Assembly: GCA_014843695.1 (NCBI GenBank)
Contig: CM026390.1
Span: 13,804,904 to 13,868,903 of the forward strand
DNA from: Archivesica marissinica
Taxonomy: Eukaryota > Mollusca > Bivalvia > Venerida > Vesicomyidae
Reading direction: 5' to 3'
Length of the DNA stretch: 64,000 bases
Positions 23,599 through 35,000 of this stretch are shown one piece after another. How positions within the stretch are numbered: the stretch's first letter is position 1; each line of letters starts with the position of its first letter. The translations under genes and the position numbers were made by a program. The notes under the pieces are model-generated. The model worked only from the letters and a program-made list of their open reading frames with translations. It was not told where the DNA came from and did not search any database.

Positions 23599-24161
23599 CG
23601 TACAGATCCTAGCTGTTACATAGGGCTGTTTACTCACCCATGCGCTGGAGCAAGTAGTACTTAAATAAATTCACAAAACATCTCCTTAAAATGAACACAA
23701 ATACACACACATGCACTGCAGTCACAATAAGGATTGCAAACTGTTTCTGGTTCCACAATAAAACATCATCAAATTATGTTCTGTAAAATCTACTTTCTTG
23801 GGTACAACGACCTTGAACCAAGTCATACAGTGGGCTCACACTTTGAGGTCATCATCTTCGTATTCATGGATACAAGTGCCTGTATACAACTGGATATAGC
23901 CCGGGTTCCAGTCTGTCGATTTTTCACAAATTTACTTCTGGCAAAATTATATTGTCAGAAACTGAATACGGCTCAATTAATGATCTCCGATATATATATA
24001 TATATATATATATGACAGACCAGGCAAAATATATGAACGCCTGTTCCCGGGCTAAACTGGATACACGCATAGGTGAATAATTCCCGAGAATGAAGCGGAT
24101 AACCGGTGTACGGAGATTGATCCTATGCGAATAATTATTGTTCGCATGCCAGTGTGTAAGC
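23599..24161. other. Unique DNA with a (TA)n run
   Basis: (TA)n at about 23990-24012. The 93-codon frame at 23734 ends in the TA run and has no recognised motif. No gene called. Confidence 0.5.
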
Positions 24162-24465
24162 TAGTGTAAGATTGGAAGTTATTTCATTGAGTTATTTCAT
24201 TGAGTTATTTCATTGAGTTATTTCATTGAGTTATTTCATTGAGTTATTTCATTGAGTTATTTCATTGAGTTATTTCATTGAGTTATTTCATTGAGTTATT
24301 TCATTGAGTTATTTCATTGAGTTATTTCATCGAGTTATTTCATCGAGTTATTACATCGAGTTATTTCATCGAGTTATTTCATCGAGTTATTTCATCGAGT
24401 TATTTCATTGAGTTATTTCATTGAGTTATTTCGGTGATCACGAAATAAAATCCTATCTTACACTA
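24162..24465. mobile_element. MITE with TA-flanked ends and an internal 13-bp minisatellite
   Basis: Ends are TAGTGTAAGATTGGA (24162) and its near mirror TCCTATCTTACACTA (to 24465). This fits a TA target duplication with a GTGTAAGAT terminal repeat, as in Tc1/mariner-type MITEs. About 18-20 copies of the 13-bp unit TTGAGTTATTTCA fill the interior (24180-24430); several in the second half read TCGAG. The unit matches sequence next to the terminal repeats, so the array appears to have grown from the element itself. Confidence 0.8.
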
Positions 24466-24837
24466 AAACACACACAACTTCTCTTTTTATGGTTTCTAAT
24501 GATTTTTGGCTAAAGTATTTTATGATCACTTTTATTCATTTTCACTGCTCCTGTCGGGAGCCTCATTTCACTACAAGACACATCCGCACAACCACTTATG
24601 AACGCTAGCAATAAAATGGTTTAAGAATAAAGTTAGTTTCTGTCCGCTGATAAAATTGAAAATGACACACATAACAAATTCAGTAGAACTATTTATAATT
24701 AACTGTTAAGATGATTCCGTATTAATGGTATACTATTCAAGTTACTTTCTGTTTTCTGTCAACATTGAAAACGACCAGCAAGAGAAATTTATTGTAACTA
24801 ATGGTGCTAGAACTTGTGGCCCATGAACGTTTATGTG
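24466..24837. other. Unique or old dispersed-repeat DNA
   Basis: Shares short inverted matches with 7100-7150 (AAGTTAGTTTCT, TTTCTGTTTTCTG). Otherwise nothing recognised. Confidence 0.45.
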
Positions 24838-25056
24838 TTTTACGTTTATTTATCGTCGCTACCGGTTGCCCATATTAGCGACCTCCTGAAGATTGATGGA
24901 GGATAGTGCAATGATACAGACAGAGACCCATTCCAGAGTCATCTCTAGTTCTTTTACGTGCACGGTGTAAAGCAACGATACGAGACCTCGGTTTAAAGTT
25001 CCATCTAAAAGACTGTTAATTTTATTAGGGTCAGACGGCGGATCTATTGTTTTGTA
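24838..25056 (-). mobile_element. tRNA-derived SINE, family C, copy 2 (head deleted)
   Basis: Minus-strand copy: 3' end TTTATTTATCGTCGCTACC at the left, body AGACCCATTCCAGAGTC and GAGACCTCGGTTTAAAG, then GGTCAGACGG joined directly to CGGATCT, so about 60 bp of tRNA head is deleted. Its 5' end is only about 35 bp upstream of the splice acceptor of the exon at 25091. Confidence 0.9.
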
Positions 25057-25090
25057 GTGTTGTATTTCAAATATATATATTTCGTTTCAG

Positions 25091-25228
25091 TGCGACATGG
25101 CTGTTGCGACCAAGTTTTTCTTCGACATGGTGGATAGTAATAATACAGTGGTGATGGTGTTCGGTGATGCGTGCTCGGCCGTATCGGGGCCTATAGCCGA
25201 AATATCAAAAGAATGGAACGTATGGCTG
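25091..25228 (+). CDS. Exon of a GABA-B-receptor-like protein (Venus-flytrap ligand-binding domain)
   Basis: A 138-bp exon (46 whole codons) lies between TTTCGTTTCAG and GTGAGTG, both good splice sites. It opens CDMAVATKFFFDMV and contains MVFGDACSAVSGPIAE and EWNVWL. The part of lobe 1 in metabotropic GABA receptors that contains MVFG/MPG-C-S, IAE and WNL motifs has the same order and almost the same length. Two cysteines 27 residues apart match an intralobe disulfide known in this family, and the Ser after the second Cys is the position I recall as GABA-contacting in subunit 1. A related ANF-receptor protein such as a receptor guanylate cyclase is the main alternative. Neighbouring exons are not visible; introns are repeat-filled. 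Confidence 0.85.
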
Positions 25229-25777
25229 GTGAGTGTTATGTAGTTAAATTTAACATGGTGTTCGTTGTGTCATATGGTTATAAAACAACAGATACATTGC
25301 ATATAGTAAAAACATACAGTCTGTTCATTTATATTTCCAATCTTTCATTTCTTATGATACCACATCAACTGTGAAGAGGTATTCAAATCAAACTGAAAAA
25401 CAGCAACAATATCTGTAATGTGAGCATTGACACCGGTCACCTTTGAATGACGTCACCGTGTTTACACACTGTATTCCTCCGCTAAATATTACAGTATATC
25501 ACATATTCAGTTTGCAAATGCTTGGCTTCTTATATCACATATTTTCTACACATCAACTAGTCTGAAGTCTTTTGAAGTCACATAATTTCTTAAAAAACAC
25601 ACAAAATATACACAGTCTGTCATGAAAATGCATGGTTACCAAAAAGAAAAATGAACAATTTTAGTTATTAGGACTACATTCGACCTCGACCTCGTACTTC
25701 CGCCTAATTAAGTACAACCATATCAAGCCACACCATTGGCCAGTATATAAAAGGAGTGTAACATCCGGAAAATGCAT
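25229..25777 (+). other. Start of the intron after the receptor exon
   Basis: Follows the donor GTGAGTG. AT-rich, no coding features; a CRE-like TGACGTCA lies at 25448-25455. The 67-codon frame at 25171 overlaps the exon in another frame and reads into the intron, so it is a shadow. Confidence 0.7.
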
Positions 25778-26064
25778 ACAGACGGATCTGTAGTCCAGTG
25801 GTAACACGCTGGACTGGTAATCCAGGGATCGCAGGTTTGATCCCCCGTCTGACCTTAATAAAATTAACAGTCTTTCAGACGGGACGTTAAACCGAGGTCT
25901 CGTGTCGGTGCTTTACACCGTGCACGTAAACGAACCAGAGGAGACTCTGGAATGGGTCTATGTCTGTATCATTGTACTATCCTCCAAAATCTAAAATGAC
26001 TACTATCTTCAGGAGGCGTCGCTCATATGGGCAACCGGTAGCGACGATAAATAAACGTATTAAC
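25778..26064 (+). mobile_element. tRNA-derived SINE, family C, copy 3, complete with 10-bp target-site duplication
   Basis: The head includes a good anticodon arm CTGGA-CTGGTAA-TCCAG (anticodon position GGT, threonine-like), an A box TAGTCCAGTGGTAACAC and a B box GGTTTGATCC; CAGACGG and CCGTCTG pair as an acceptor-like stem. Body GAGACTCTGGAATGGGTC and 3' end TAGCGACGATAAATAAACG. GAAAATGCAT is present at 25768-25777 and 26065-26074. Best reference copy for this family in the window. Confidence 0.96.
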
Positions 26065-26269
26065 GAAAATGCATTTTGACGGAGGTTGGCGCACCAAGTA
26101 CTGGTTAACCACTGGAGCTTGCCCAGGAAAGGTGTTGCTAGGTAAACTGTCCGTCGCTCAAATGGGCAACCTAGTTTTTAGGTGATGGGATGGAAAATAA
26201 ATATGTTATGAAGAAAACTAAATATAAGCTACTATACATTTGATATAATATCTTGTAAAATGTGCCAAC

Positions 26270-27390
26270 CAAAAATGGCCAGCACAGTTTGTCATGTAGT
26301 TAATGGCCACCACAGTTTGTCATGTAGTTAATGGCCACCACAGTTTGTCATGTAGTTAATGGCCACCACAGTTTGTCATGTAGTTAATGGCCAGCACAGT
26401 TTGTCATGTAGTTAATGGCCAGCACAGTTTGTCATGTAGTTAATGGCCACCACAGTGTGTCATGTAGTTAATGGCCACCACAGTTTGTCATGTAGTTAAT
26501 GGCCACCACAGTTTGTCATGTAGATAATGGCCACAACAGTTTGTCATGTAGTTAATGGCCACCACAGATTGTCATGTAGTTAATGGCCACCACAGTTTGT
26601 CATGTAGTTAATGGCCATCACAGTTTGTCATGTAGTTAATGGCCACCACAGTGTGTCATGTAGTTAATGGCCACCACAGTTTGTCATGTAGTTAATGGCC
26701 ACCACAGTTTGTCATGTAGATAATGGCCACAACAGTTTGTCATGTAGTTAATGGCCACCACAGATTGTCATGTAGTTAATGGCCACCACAGTTTGTCATG
26801 TAGTTAATGGCCAGCACAGTTTGTCATGTAGATAATGGCCACCACAGTTTGTCATGTAGTTAATGGCCACCACAGTTTGTCATGTAGTTAATGGCCATCA
26901 CAGTTTGTCATGTAGTTTGTCATGTAGTTAATGGCCACCACAGTTTGTCATGTAGTTAATGGCCATCACAGTTTGTCATGTAGTTAATGGCCAGCACAGT
27001 TTGTCATGTAGATAATGGACACCACAGTTTGTCATGTAGTTAATGGCCACCACAGTTTGTCATGTAGTTAATGGCCACCACAGTTTGTCATGTAGTTAAT
27101 GGCCACCACAGTTTGTCATGTAGTTAAGTTTGTCATGTAGTTAATGGCCACCACAGTTTGTCATGTAGATAATGGCCACCACAGTTTGTCATGTAGTTAA
27201 TGGCCATCACAGTTTGTCATGTAGTTAAGTTTGTCATGTAGTTAATGGCCACCACAGTTTGTCATGTAGATAATGGCCACCACAGTTTGTCATGTAGTTA
27301 ATGGCCATCACAGTTTGTCATGAAGTTAATGGCCACCACAGTGTGTCATATAGTTTGTCATGTAGTTAATGGTCACCACAGTTTGTCATA
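26270..27390. repeat. 28-bp minisatellite, about 40 copies
   Basis: Unit TTAATGGCCACCACAG then TTTGTCATGTAG. A block of seven variant units (about 196 bp, marked by CACAGTGTGTCATG and CACAGATTGTCATG) appears twice from about 26452 and 26648. Partial units (TAGTTTGTCATG at about 26915, TTAAGTTTGTCATG at about 27125 and 27227) show slippage. No gene. Confidence 0.96.
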
Positions 27391-27831
27391 TAGTTTGCAA
27401 TTTGAATTGTAATGTCATATGGGAAATATGTATTGTCAGTTTTGCAATTATTAAAATATTCCGGAAGAGATACTATTTGTTATGTAATTAAAGGAAATGT
27501 CATTTCTGGTTTCCAAACGACTATATAATTCACATATATCTACCATGATACATACAAACACTCAATACAAAGTACATACACACCTGTGTTACGCAGCCAG
27601 CCAATACAGAAAGTGGCTGCTTAGCACAGGCGGCTGCTTAATAGAGGTCAAGTGTATAATAAAAACAACATATTGGGAATCTGGGAAATGGCGGAGTAAT
27701 ACAGACAGGCTGCTTAATAGAAGTGACCACTATCACAGATGTGACTGTACCTTGGAGGCTCTTTGTCAGCGACAGTGGTTAAATTTAATGATAATTTTAA
27801 AATAAAATATATACTAATGACAAGTTGCAGA
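27391..27831 (+). other. Unique DNA with dispersed GTGGCTGCTTA repeat, copy 2
   Basis: At 27586-27660, AGTGGCTGCTTAGCACA and CGGCTGCTTAATAGAGGTC repeat the element at 6945. A further half-copy (CAGGCTGCTTAATAGAAGTG) follows at about 27704. The 102-codon frame at 27497 crosses this repeat and has no recognised motif. Confidence 0.6.
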
Positions 27832-28172
27832 GTGGTCAGCCGCACAGCAAAACGTGTTAGGCTGGATCTGGACTGTTTATTGTAGGGAGGGGGTTCCTTG
27901 TATGCCTGACAGGGCTGTGGTCAACCGCACAGCAACACGTGTTAGGCTGGAGCTGGACTGTTTATTGTAGGGAGGGATTCCTTGTAGGCGTGACAGGGCT
28001 GTGGTCAGCCGCACAGCAACACGAGTTAGGCTGGAGCTGGACTGTTTATTGTAGGGAGGGGTTCCTTGTAGGCGTGACAGAGCTGTGGTCAGCTGCACAG
28101 CAACACGTGCTAAGCTGGAGCTGGACTGTTTATTTTAGGGAGGGGTTCCTTGTAGGCATGACAGGGTTGTAG
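27832..28172. repeat. 84-bp minisatellite, 4 copies
   Basis: GTGGTCAGCCGCACAGCA or a variant starts at 27832, 27917, 28001 and 28085. Each unit continues TTAGGCTGGAGCTGGACTG and TAGGGAGGGGTTCCTTG. The 73- and 77-codon frames on the two strands are repeat products. Confidence 0.95.
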
Positions 28173-28246
28173 TCGACGTACGTCATCTTATTTCTGACTT
28201 TGTATAGGTTTATGACTGATTATTGTATGCTTCGATATTCAAGTGT

Positions 28247-28438
28247 TAGTGAAATCGTGATAGCACAGTGGTAGCGCGTTCGCTTCAGGTGCGAGATGTC
28301 CGGAGTCTGCATCCAGATGTAACCGATTGTGTCATTGAGCATGGCGCTTAAATTCCACGTTGCTTATTTGATCTCGCTCGTGGCTAACATACTGTTGTAA
28401 GACCTTGTTTCGCAACCGACCTAAAATCTAATCCCATA
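28247..28438 (+). mobile_element. tRNA-derived SINE, family B, copy 3
   Basis: Head TCGTGATAGCACAGTGGTAG and GCGCGTTCGCTTCAGGTGCG; the B box is eroded (GGAGTCTGCATCC). Body GGCGCTTAAATTCCACGTTG, tail CTTGTTTCGCAACCGACC. Older than the copy at 18293. Confidence 0.9.
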
Positions 28439-28505
28439 GTATAGAGAGTTGAACAACACGGCCATGAGCAGTAGTGTAGAACATTCAAATCACAGTTTCA
28501 GTTTA

Positions 28506-28733
28506 TACACATTTATTTTAGCTCAATTGCGAAACAAGTTCCTACAATTTATATTGATCAATCTCGAGACATCATTCCTGATGAAATCCATCGCCACGAG
28601 GGAGAGAGAGGAGGCAACGTGCAATGTAAATGCGTTGCTTAAAGGCGTAACGACTACAGCTGGGCGCCAAATACGGGCATTTCGCAGATAAAGCGAATGC
28701 ATATCGCGGCGCTATCACGACTCTGCAAACAGT
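28506..28733 (-). mobile_element. tRNA-derived SINE, family B, copy 4, inverted
   Basis: Reverse orientation: the tail GCTCAATTGCGAAACAAG at the left, then AATCCATCGCCACGAGGGAG and, at the right, GCGCTATCACGACT, the complement of the head. It lies about 68 bp from copy 3, tail to tail, so the pair could fold into a hairpin if transcribed together. Confidence 0.9.
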
Positions 28734-29094
28734 GACTCGGAGAAATATGTAGCAAACGCACGCACTTCTGTATCGCCAATTCCTATGCCGAGCGGCGTCT
28801 ATGGTAATTCAATTTTCCTGTTTGGATCTTGTCATTAGCTTAGAAATCAGAGATTCCCAGAAATTCGTAATTTAATAAGAAAGAAATTGCTTTTCGAAGT
28901 TGGGAAGAATTAAGGCAAGCCAGGTTTTGTTTAACTTGCACAAATATGGTACACTTTTTCGAGGTTCTGAAACGTGACTCCATTGGAACATTTCCCGCCA
29001 TATGTGTGCATATAGTGAAGCTCTGAGCAGCATTTCAGGAATTAGCGGGTATAACCACCGACCTTCCACAAGCCATCATTATACCTTTCTCATA
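28734..29094. other. Unique or dispersed-repeat DNA
   Basis: Contains ACCACCGACCTTCC (about 29055), shared with about 7070. The 65-codon minus frame at 28872 is unsupported. Confidence 0.45.
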
Positions 29095-32000
29095 TTGAAG
29101 TTTTAACACATTGAGGAGTGTGGTACAGTGGTTACACATTGAGGAGTGTGATAGAGTGGTTACACATTGAGGAGTGTGGTACAGTGGTTACACATTGAGG
29201 AGTGTGGTACAGTGGTTACACATTGAGGGATGTGGTACAGTGGTTACACATTGAGGAGTGTGGTACAGTGATTACACATTGAGTGTGTGGTACAGTGGTT
29301 ACACATTGAGGAGTGTGGTACAGTGGTTACACATTGAGGGGTGTGGTACAGTGGTTACACATTGATGGGTGTGGTACAGTGGTTACACATTGATGAGTGT
29401 GGTACAGTGGTTACACATTGAGGGGTGTGGTATAGTGGTTACACATTGAGGAGTGTGGTACAGTGGTTACACATTGAGGAGTGTGGTACAGTGGTTACAC
29501 ATTGAGGAGTGTGGTACAGTGGTTACACATTGAGGAGTGTGGTAGAGTGGTTACACATTGAGGGGTGTGGTACAGTGGTTAAACATTGAGGGGTGTGGTA
29601 CAGTGGTTACACATTGAGGAGTGTGGTACAGTGGATATACATTGAGGGGTGTGGTACAGTGGTTACACATTGAGGGGTATGGTACAGTGGTTACACATTG
29701 AGGGGTGTGGTACAGTGGTTACACATTGAGGAGTGTGGTACAGTGGTTACACATTGAGGAGTGTGGTACAGTGGTTACACATTGAGGAGTGTGGTACAGT
29801 GGTTACACATTGAGGGTGTGGTACAGTGGTTACACATTGAGGGGTATGGTACAGTGGTTACACATTGAGGGGTGTGGTACAGTGGTTACACATTGAGGGG
29901 TGTGGTACAGTGGGTATACATTGAGGGGTGTGGTATAGTGGTTACACATTGAGGGGTGTGGTACAGTGGTTACACATTGAGGGTGTGGTACAGTGGTTAC
30001 ACATTGAGGGGTGTGGTACAGTGGTTATATATTGAGGGTGTGGTACAGTGGTTACACATTGAGGAGTGTGGTACAGTGGTTACACATTGAGGGGTGTGGT
30101 ACAGTGGTTACACATTGAGGGGTGTGGTACAGTGGGTATACATTGAGGGTGTGGTATAGTGGTTACACATTGAGGGGTGTGGTACAGTGGTTACACATTG
30201 AGGGTGTGGTACAGTGGTTACACATTGAGGGGTGTGGTACAGTGGTTATATATTGAGGGTGTGGTACAGTGGTTACACATTGAGGAGTGTGGTACAGTGG
30301 TTACACATTGAGGGATGTGGTACAGTGGGTACACATTGAGGGATGTGGTACAGTGGGTATACATTGAGGGTGTTGTACATTGGTTACACACTGAGGGGTG
30401 TGGTACAGTGGTTACATATTGAGGGTGTGGTACAGTGGGTATATATTGAGGGTGTGGTACAGTGGGTACACATTGAGGGTGTTGTACAGTGGGTATACAT
30501 TGAGGGTGTGGTACAGTGGTTACACATTGAGGGTGTAGTACAGTGGGTATACATTGAGGATGTGGTACAGTGGTTACACATTGAGGGTGTGGTACATTGG
30601 TTACACATTGAGGTTGTGGTACAGTGGTTACACATTGAGGGGTGTGGTACAGTGGTTACACATTGAGGGTGTGGTACAGTGGTTACACATTGAGGGTGTG
30701 GTACAGTGGTTACACATTGAGGGTGTGGTACAGTGGGTATACATTGATGGTGTGGTACAGTGGTTACACATTGAGGGGTGTGGTACAGTGGTTACACATT
30801 GACGGTGTGGTACAGTGGTTACACATTGAGGGTGTGGTACAGTGGTTACACATTGAGGGTGTGGTACAGTGGGTATACATTGAGGGTGTGGTACAGTGGT
30901 TACACATTGAGGGTGTGGTACAGTGGTTACACATTGAGGGTGTGGTACAGTGGTTACACATTGAGGATGTGGTACAGTGGTTACACATTGAGGGTGTGGT
31001 ACAGTGGTTACACATTGAGGGTGTGGTACAGTGGTTACACATTGAGGGTGTGGTACAGTGGTTACACATTGAGGGTGTGGTACAGTGGTTACACATTGAG
31101 GGTGTGGTACAGTGGTTACACATTGAGGGGTGTGGTACAGTGGTTACACATTGAGGGTGTGGTACAGTGGTTACACATTGAGGGGTGTGGTACAGTGGTT
31201 ACACATTGAGGGTGTGGTACAGTGGTTACACATTGAGGGTGTGGTACAGTGGTTACACATTGAGGGTGTGGTACAGTGGTTACACATTGAGGGTGTGGTA
31301 CAGTGGTTACACATTGAGGGGTGTGGTACAGTGTTACACATTGAGGGTGTGGTACAGTGGTTACACATTGCGGGTGTGGTACAGTGGGTACACATTGAGG
31401 GTGTGGTACAGTGGTTACACATTGAGGGTGTGGTACAGTGGTTACACATTGAGGGTGTGGTACAGTGGTTACACATTGAGGGTGTGGTACAGTGGTTACA
31501 CATTGAGGGTGTGGTACAGTGGTTACACATTGAGGGTGTGGTACAGTGGTTACACATTGAGGGTGTGGTACAGTGGTTACACATTGAGGGGTGGGTACTG
31601 TGGTTACACATTGAGGAGTGTGGTACAGTGGTTACACATTGATGGGTGTGGTAGAGTGGTTACACATTGAGGGTGTGGTACAGTGGGTATACATTGAGGG
31701 GTGTGGTACAGTGGTTACACATTGAGGGTGTGGTACAGTGGTTACACATTGAGGGTGTGGTACAGTGGTTACACATTGAGGGTGTGGTACAGTGGGTATA
31801 CATTGATGGTGTGCTACAGTGGTTACACATTGAGGGGTGTGGTACAGTGGTTGCACATTGACGGTGTGGTACAGTGGTTACACATTGAGGGGTGTGGTGC
31901 AATGGTTACACATTGAGGGGTGTGGTACAGTGGTTACACATTGAGGAGTGTGGTACAGTGGTTACACATTGATGGGTGTGGTAGAGTGGTTACACATTGA

Positions 32001-35000
32001 GGGTGTGGTACAGTGGGTATACATTGAGGGGTGTGGTAAAGTGGTTGTACATTGAGGGGTGTGGTACAGTGGTTACACATTGAGGGGTGTGGTACAGTGG
32101 GTATACATTGAGGGTGTGGTACAGTGGGTATACATTGAGGGTGTGGTACAGTGGTTACACATTGAGGGTGTGGTACAGTGGTTACACATTGAGGGGTGTG
32201 GTACAGTGGTTACACATTGAGGGTGTGGTACAGTGGTTACACATTGAGGGGTGTGGTACAGTGGTAACACATTGAGGGTGTAGTACAGTGGTTACACATT
32301 GAGGGGTGTGGTACAGTGGTTACACATTGAGGGTGTGGTACAGTGGTTACACATTGAGGGGTGTAGTACAGTGGTTACACATTGAGGGGTGTGGTACAGT
32401 GGGTACACATTGAGGGTGTGGTACAGTGGTTACACATTGAGGGTGTGGTACAGTGGTTATACATTGAGGGTGTATTACAGTGGTTACACATTGAGGGTGT
32501 AGTACAGTGGTTACACATTGAGGGTGTGGTACAGTGGTTACACATTGAGGGTGTGGTACAGTGGTTACACATTGAGGGTGTGGTACAGTGGTTACACATT
32601 GAGGGTGTGGTACAGTGGTTACACATTGAGGTGTGGTACAGTGGTTACACATTGAGGGGTATGGTACAGTGGTTACACATTGAGGGTGTGGTACAGTGGT
32701 TACACATTGAGGGTGTGGTACAGTGGTTACATTGAGGGTGTGGTATAGTGGTTACACATTGAGGGGTGTGGTACAGTGGTTACACATGAGGGTGTGGTAC
32801 AGTGGTTACACATTGAGGGTGTGGTACAGTGGTTACACATTGAGGGTGTGGTACAGTGGTTACACATTGAGGAGTGTGGTACAGTGGTTACACATTGAGG
32901 GATGTGGTACAGTGGGTACACATTGAGGGATGTGGTACAGTGGGTATACATTGAGGGTGTTGTACAGTGGTTACACACTGAGGGGTGTGGTACAGTGGTT
33001 ACATATTGAGGGTGTGGTACAGTGGGTATATATTGAGGGTGTGGTACAGTGGGTACACATTGAGGGTGTTGTACAGTGGGTATACATTGAGGGTGTGGTA
33101 CAGTGGTTACACATTGAGGGTGTAGTACAGTGGGTATACATTGAGGATGTGGTACAGTGGTTACACATTGAGGGTGTAGTACAGTGGTTACACATTGAGG
33201 ATGTGGTACAGTGGTTACACATTGAGGATGTGGTACAGTGGTTACACATTGAGGGTGTCGTACAGTGGTTACACATTTAGGGGTGTGGTACAGTGGTTAC
33301 ACATTGAGGGTGTGGTACAGTGGTTACACAATGAGGGTGTGGTACATTGGTTACACATTGAGGTTGTGGTACAGTGGTTACACATTGAGGGGAGTGGTAC
33401 AGTGGTTACCCATTGAGGGTGTGGTACAGTGGTTACACATTGAGGGTGTGGTACAGTGGTTACACATTGAGGTGTGGTACAGTGGGTATACATTGATGGT
33501 GTGGTACAGTGGTTACACATTGAGGGTGTGGTACAGTGGTTACACATTGAGGGGTGTGGTACAGTGGTTACACATTGAGGGTGTGGTACAGTGGTTACAC
33601 ATTGAGGGTGTGGTACAGTGGGTACACATTGAGGGTGTGGTACAGTGGTTACACATTGAGGGTGTGGTACAGTGGTTACACATTGAGGGTGTGGTACAGT
33701 GGTTACACATTGAGGGTGTGGTACAGTGGTTACACATTGAGGGGTGTGGTACAGTGGTTACACATTGAGGGTGTGGTACAGTGGTTACACATTGAGGGTG
33801 TGGTACAGTGGTTACACATTGAGGGTGTGGTACAGTGGTTACACATTGAGGGTGTGTACAGTGGGTATACATTGAGGGTGTGGTACAGTGGTTACACATT
33901 GAGGGGTGGTATGGTTCACATTGAGGTGTGGTACAGTGGTTACACATTGAGGGGTGTGGTACAGTGGTTACACATTGAGGGTGTGGTACAGTGGTTACAC
34001 ATTGAGGGTGTGGTACAGTGGTTACACATTGAGGGTGTGGTACAGTGGGTATACATTGAGGGGTGGTACAGTGGTTACACATTGAGGGTGTGGTACAGTG
34101 GTTACACATTGAGGGTGGTACAGTGGTTACACATTGAGGGTGTGGTACAGTGGGTATACATTGATGGTGGGTACAGTGGTTACACATTGAGGGGTGTGGT
34201 ACAGTGGTTACACATTGAGGGTGTGGTACAGTGGTTACACATTGAGGGTGTGGTACAGTGGTTACACATTGAGGGGTGTGGTACAGTGGTTACACATTGA
34301 GGAGTGTGGTACAGTGGTTACACATTGATGGGTGTGGTAGAGTGGTTACACATTGAGGGTGTGGTACAGTGGGTATACATTGAGGGGTGTGGTACAGTGG
34401 TTGTACATTGAGGGGTGTGGTACAGTGGTTACACATTGAGGGTGTGGTACAGTGGGTATACATTGAGGGTGTGGTACAGTGGGTATACATTGAGGGTGTG
34501 GTACAGTGGTTACACATTGAGGGTGTGGTACAGTGGTTACACATTGAGGGGTGTGGTACAGTGGTTACACATTGAGGGTGTGGTACAGTGGTTACACATT
34601 GAGGGTGTGGTACAGTGGTTACACATTGAGGTGTGGTACAGTGGTTACACATTGAGGGTGTGGTACAGTGGTTACACATTGAGGGGTGTGGTACAGTGGT
34701 TACACATTGAGGGGTGTGGTACAGTGGTTACACATTGAGGGGTGTGGTACAGTGGTACACATTGAGGGTGTGGTACAGTGGTTACACATTGATGGTGTGG
34801 TACAGTGGTTATACATTGAGGGTGTATTACAGTGGTTACACATTGAGGGTGTAGTACAGTGGTTACACATTGAGGGTGTAGTACAGTGGTTACACATTGA
34901 GGGTGTAGTACATTGGTTACACATTGAGGGTGTAGTACAGTGGTTACACATTGAGGGTGTGGTACCGTGGTTACACATTGAGGAGTGTGGTACAGTGGTT

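Noticed and set aside
25778..25860. A tRNA-Thr gene
   Set aside because: The anticodon arm is good, but the T arm is poorly paired and the sequence continues into a conserved SINE body shared by five copies, with a target-site duplication around the whole.
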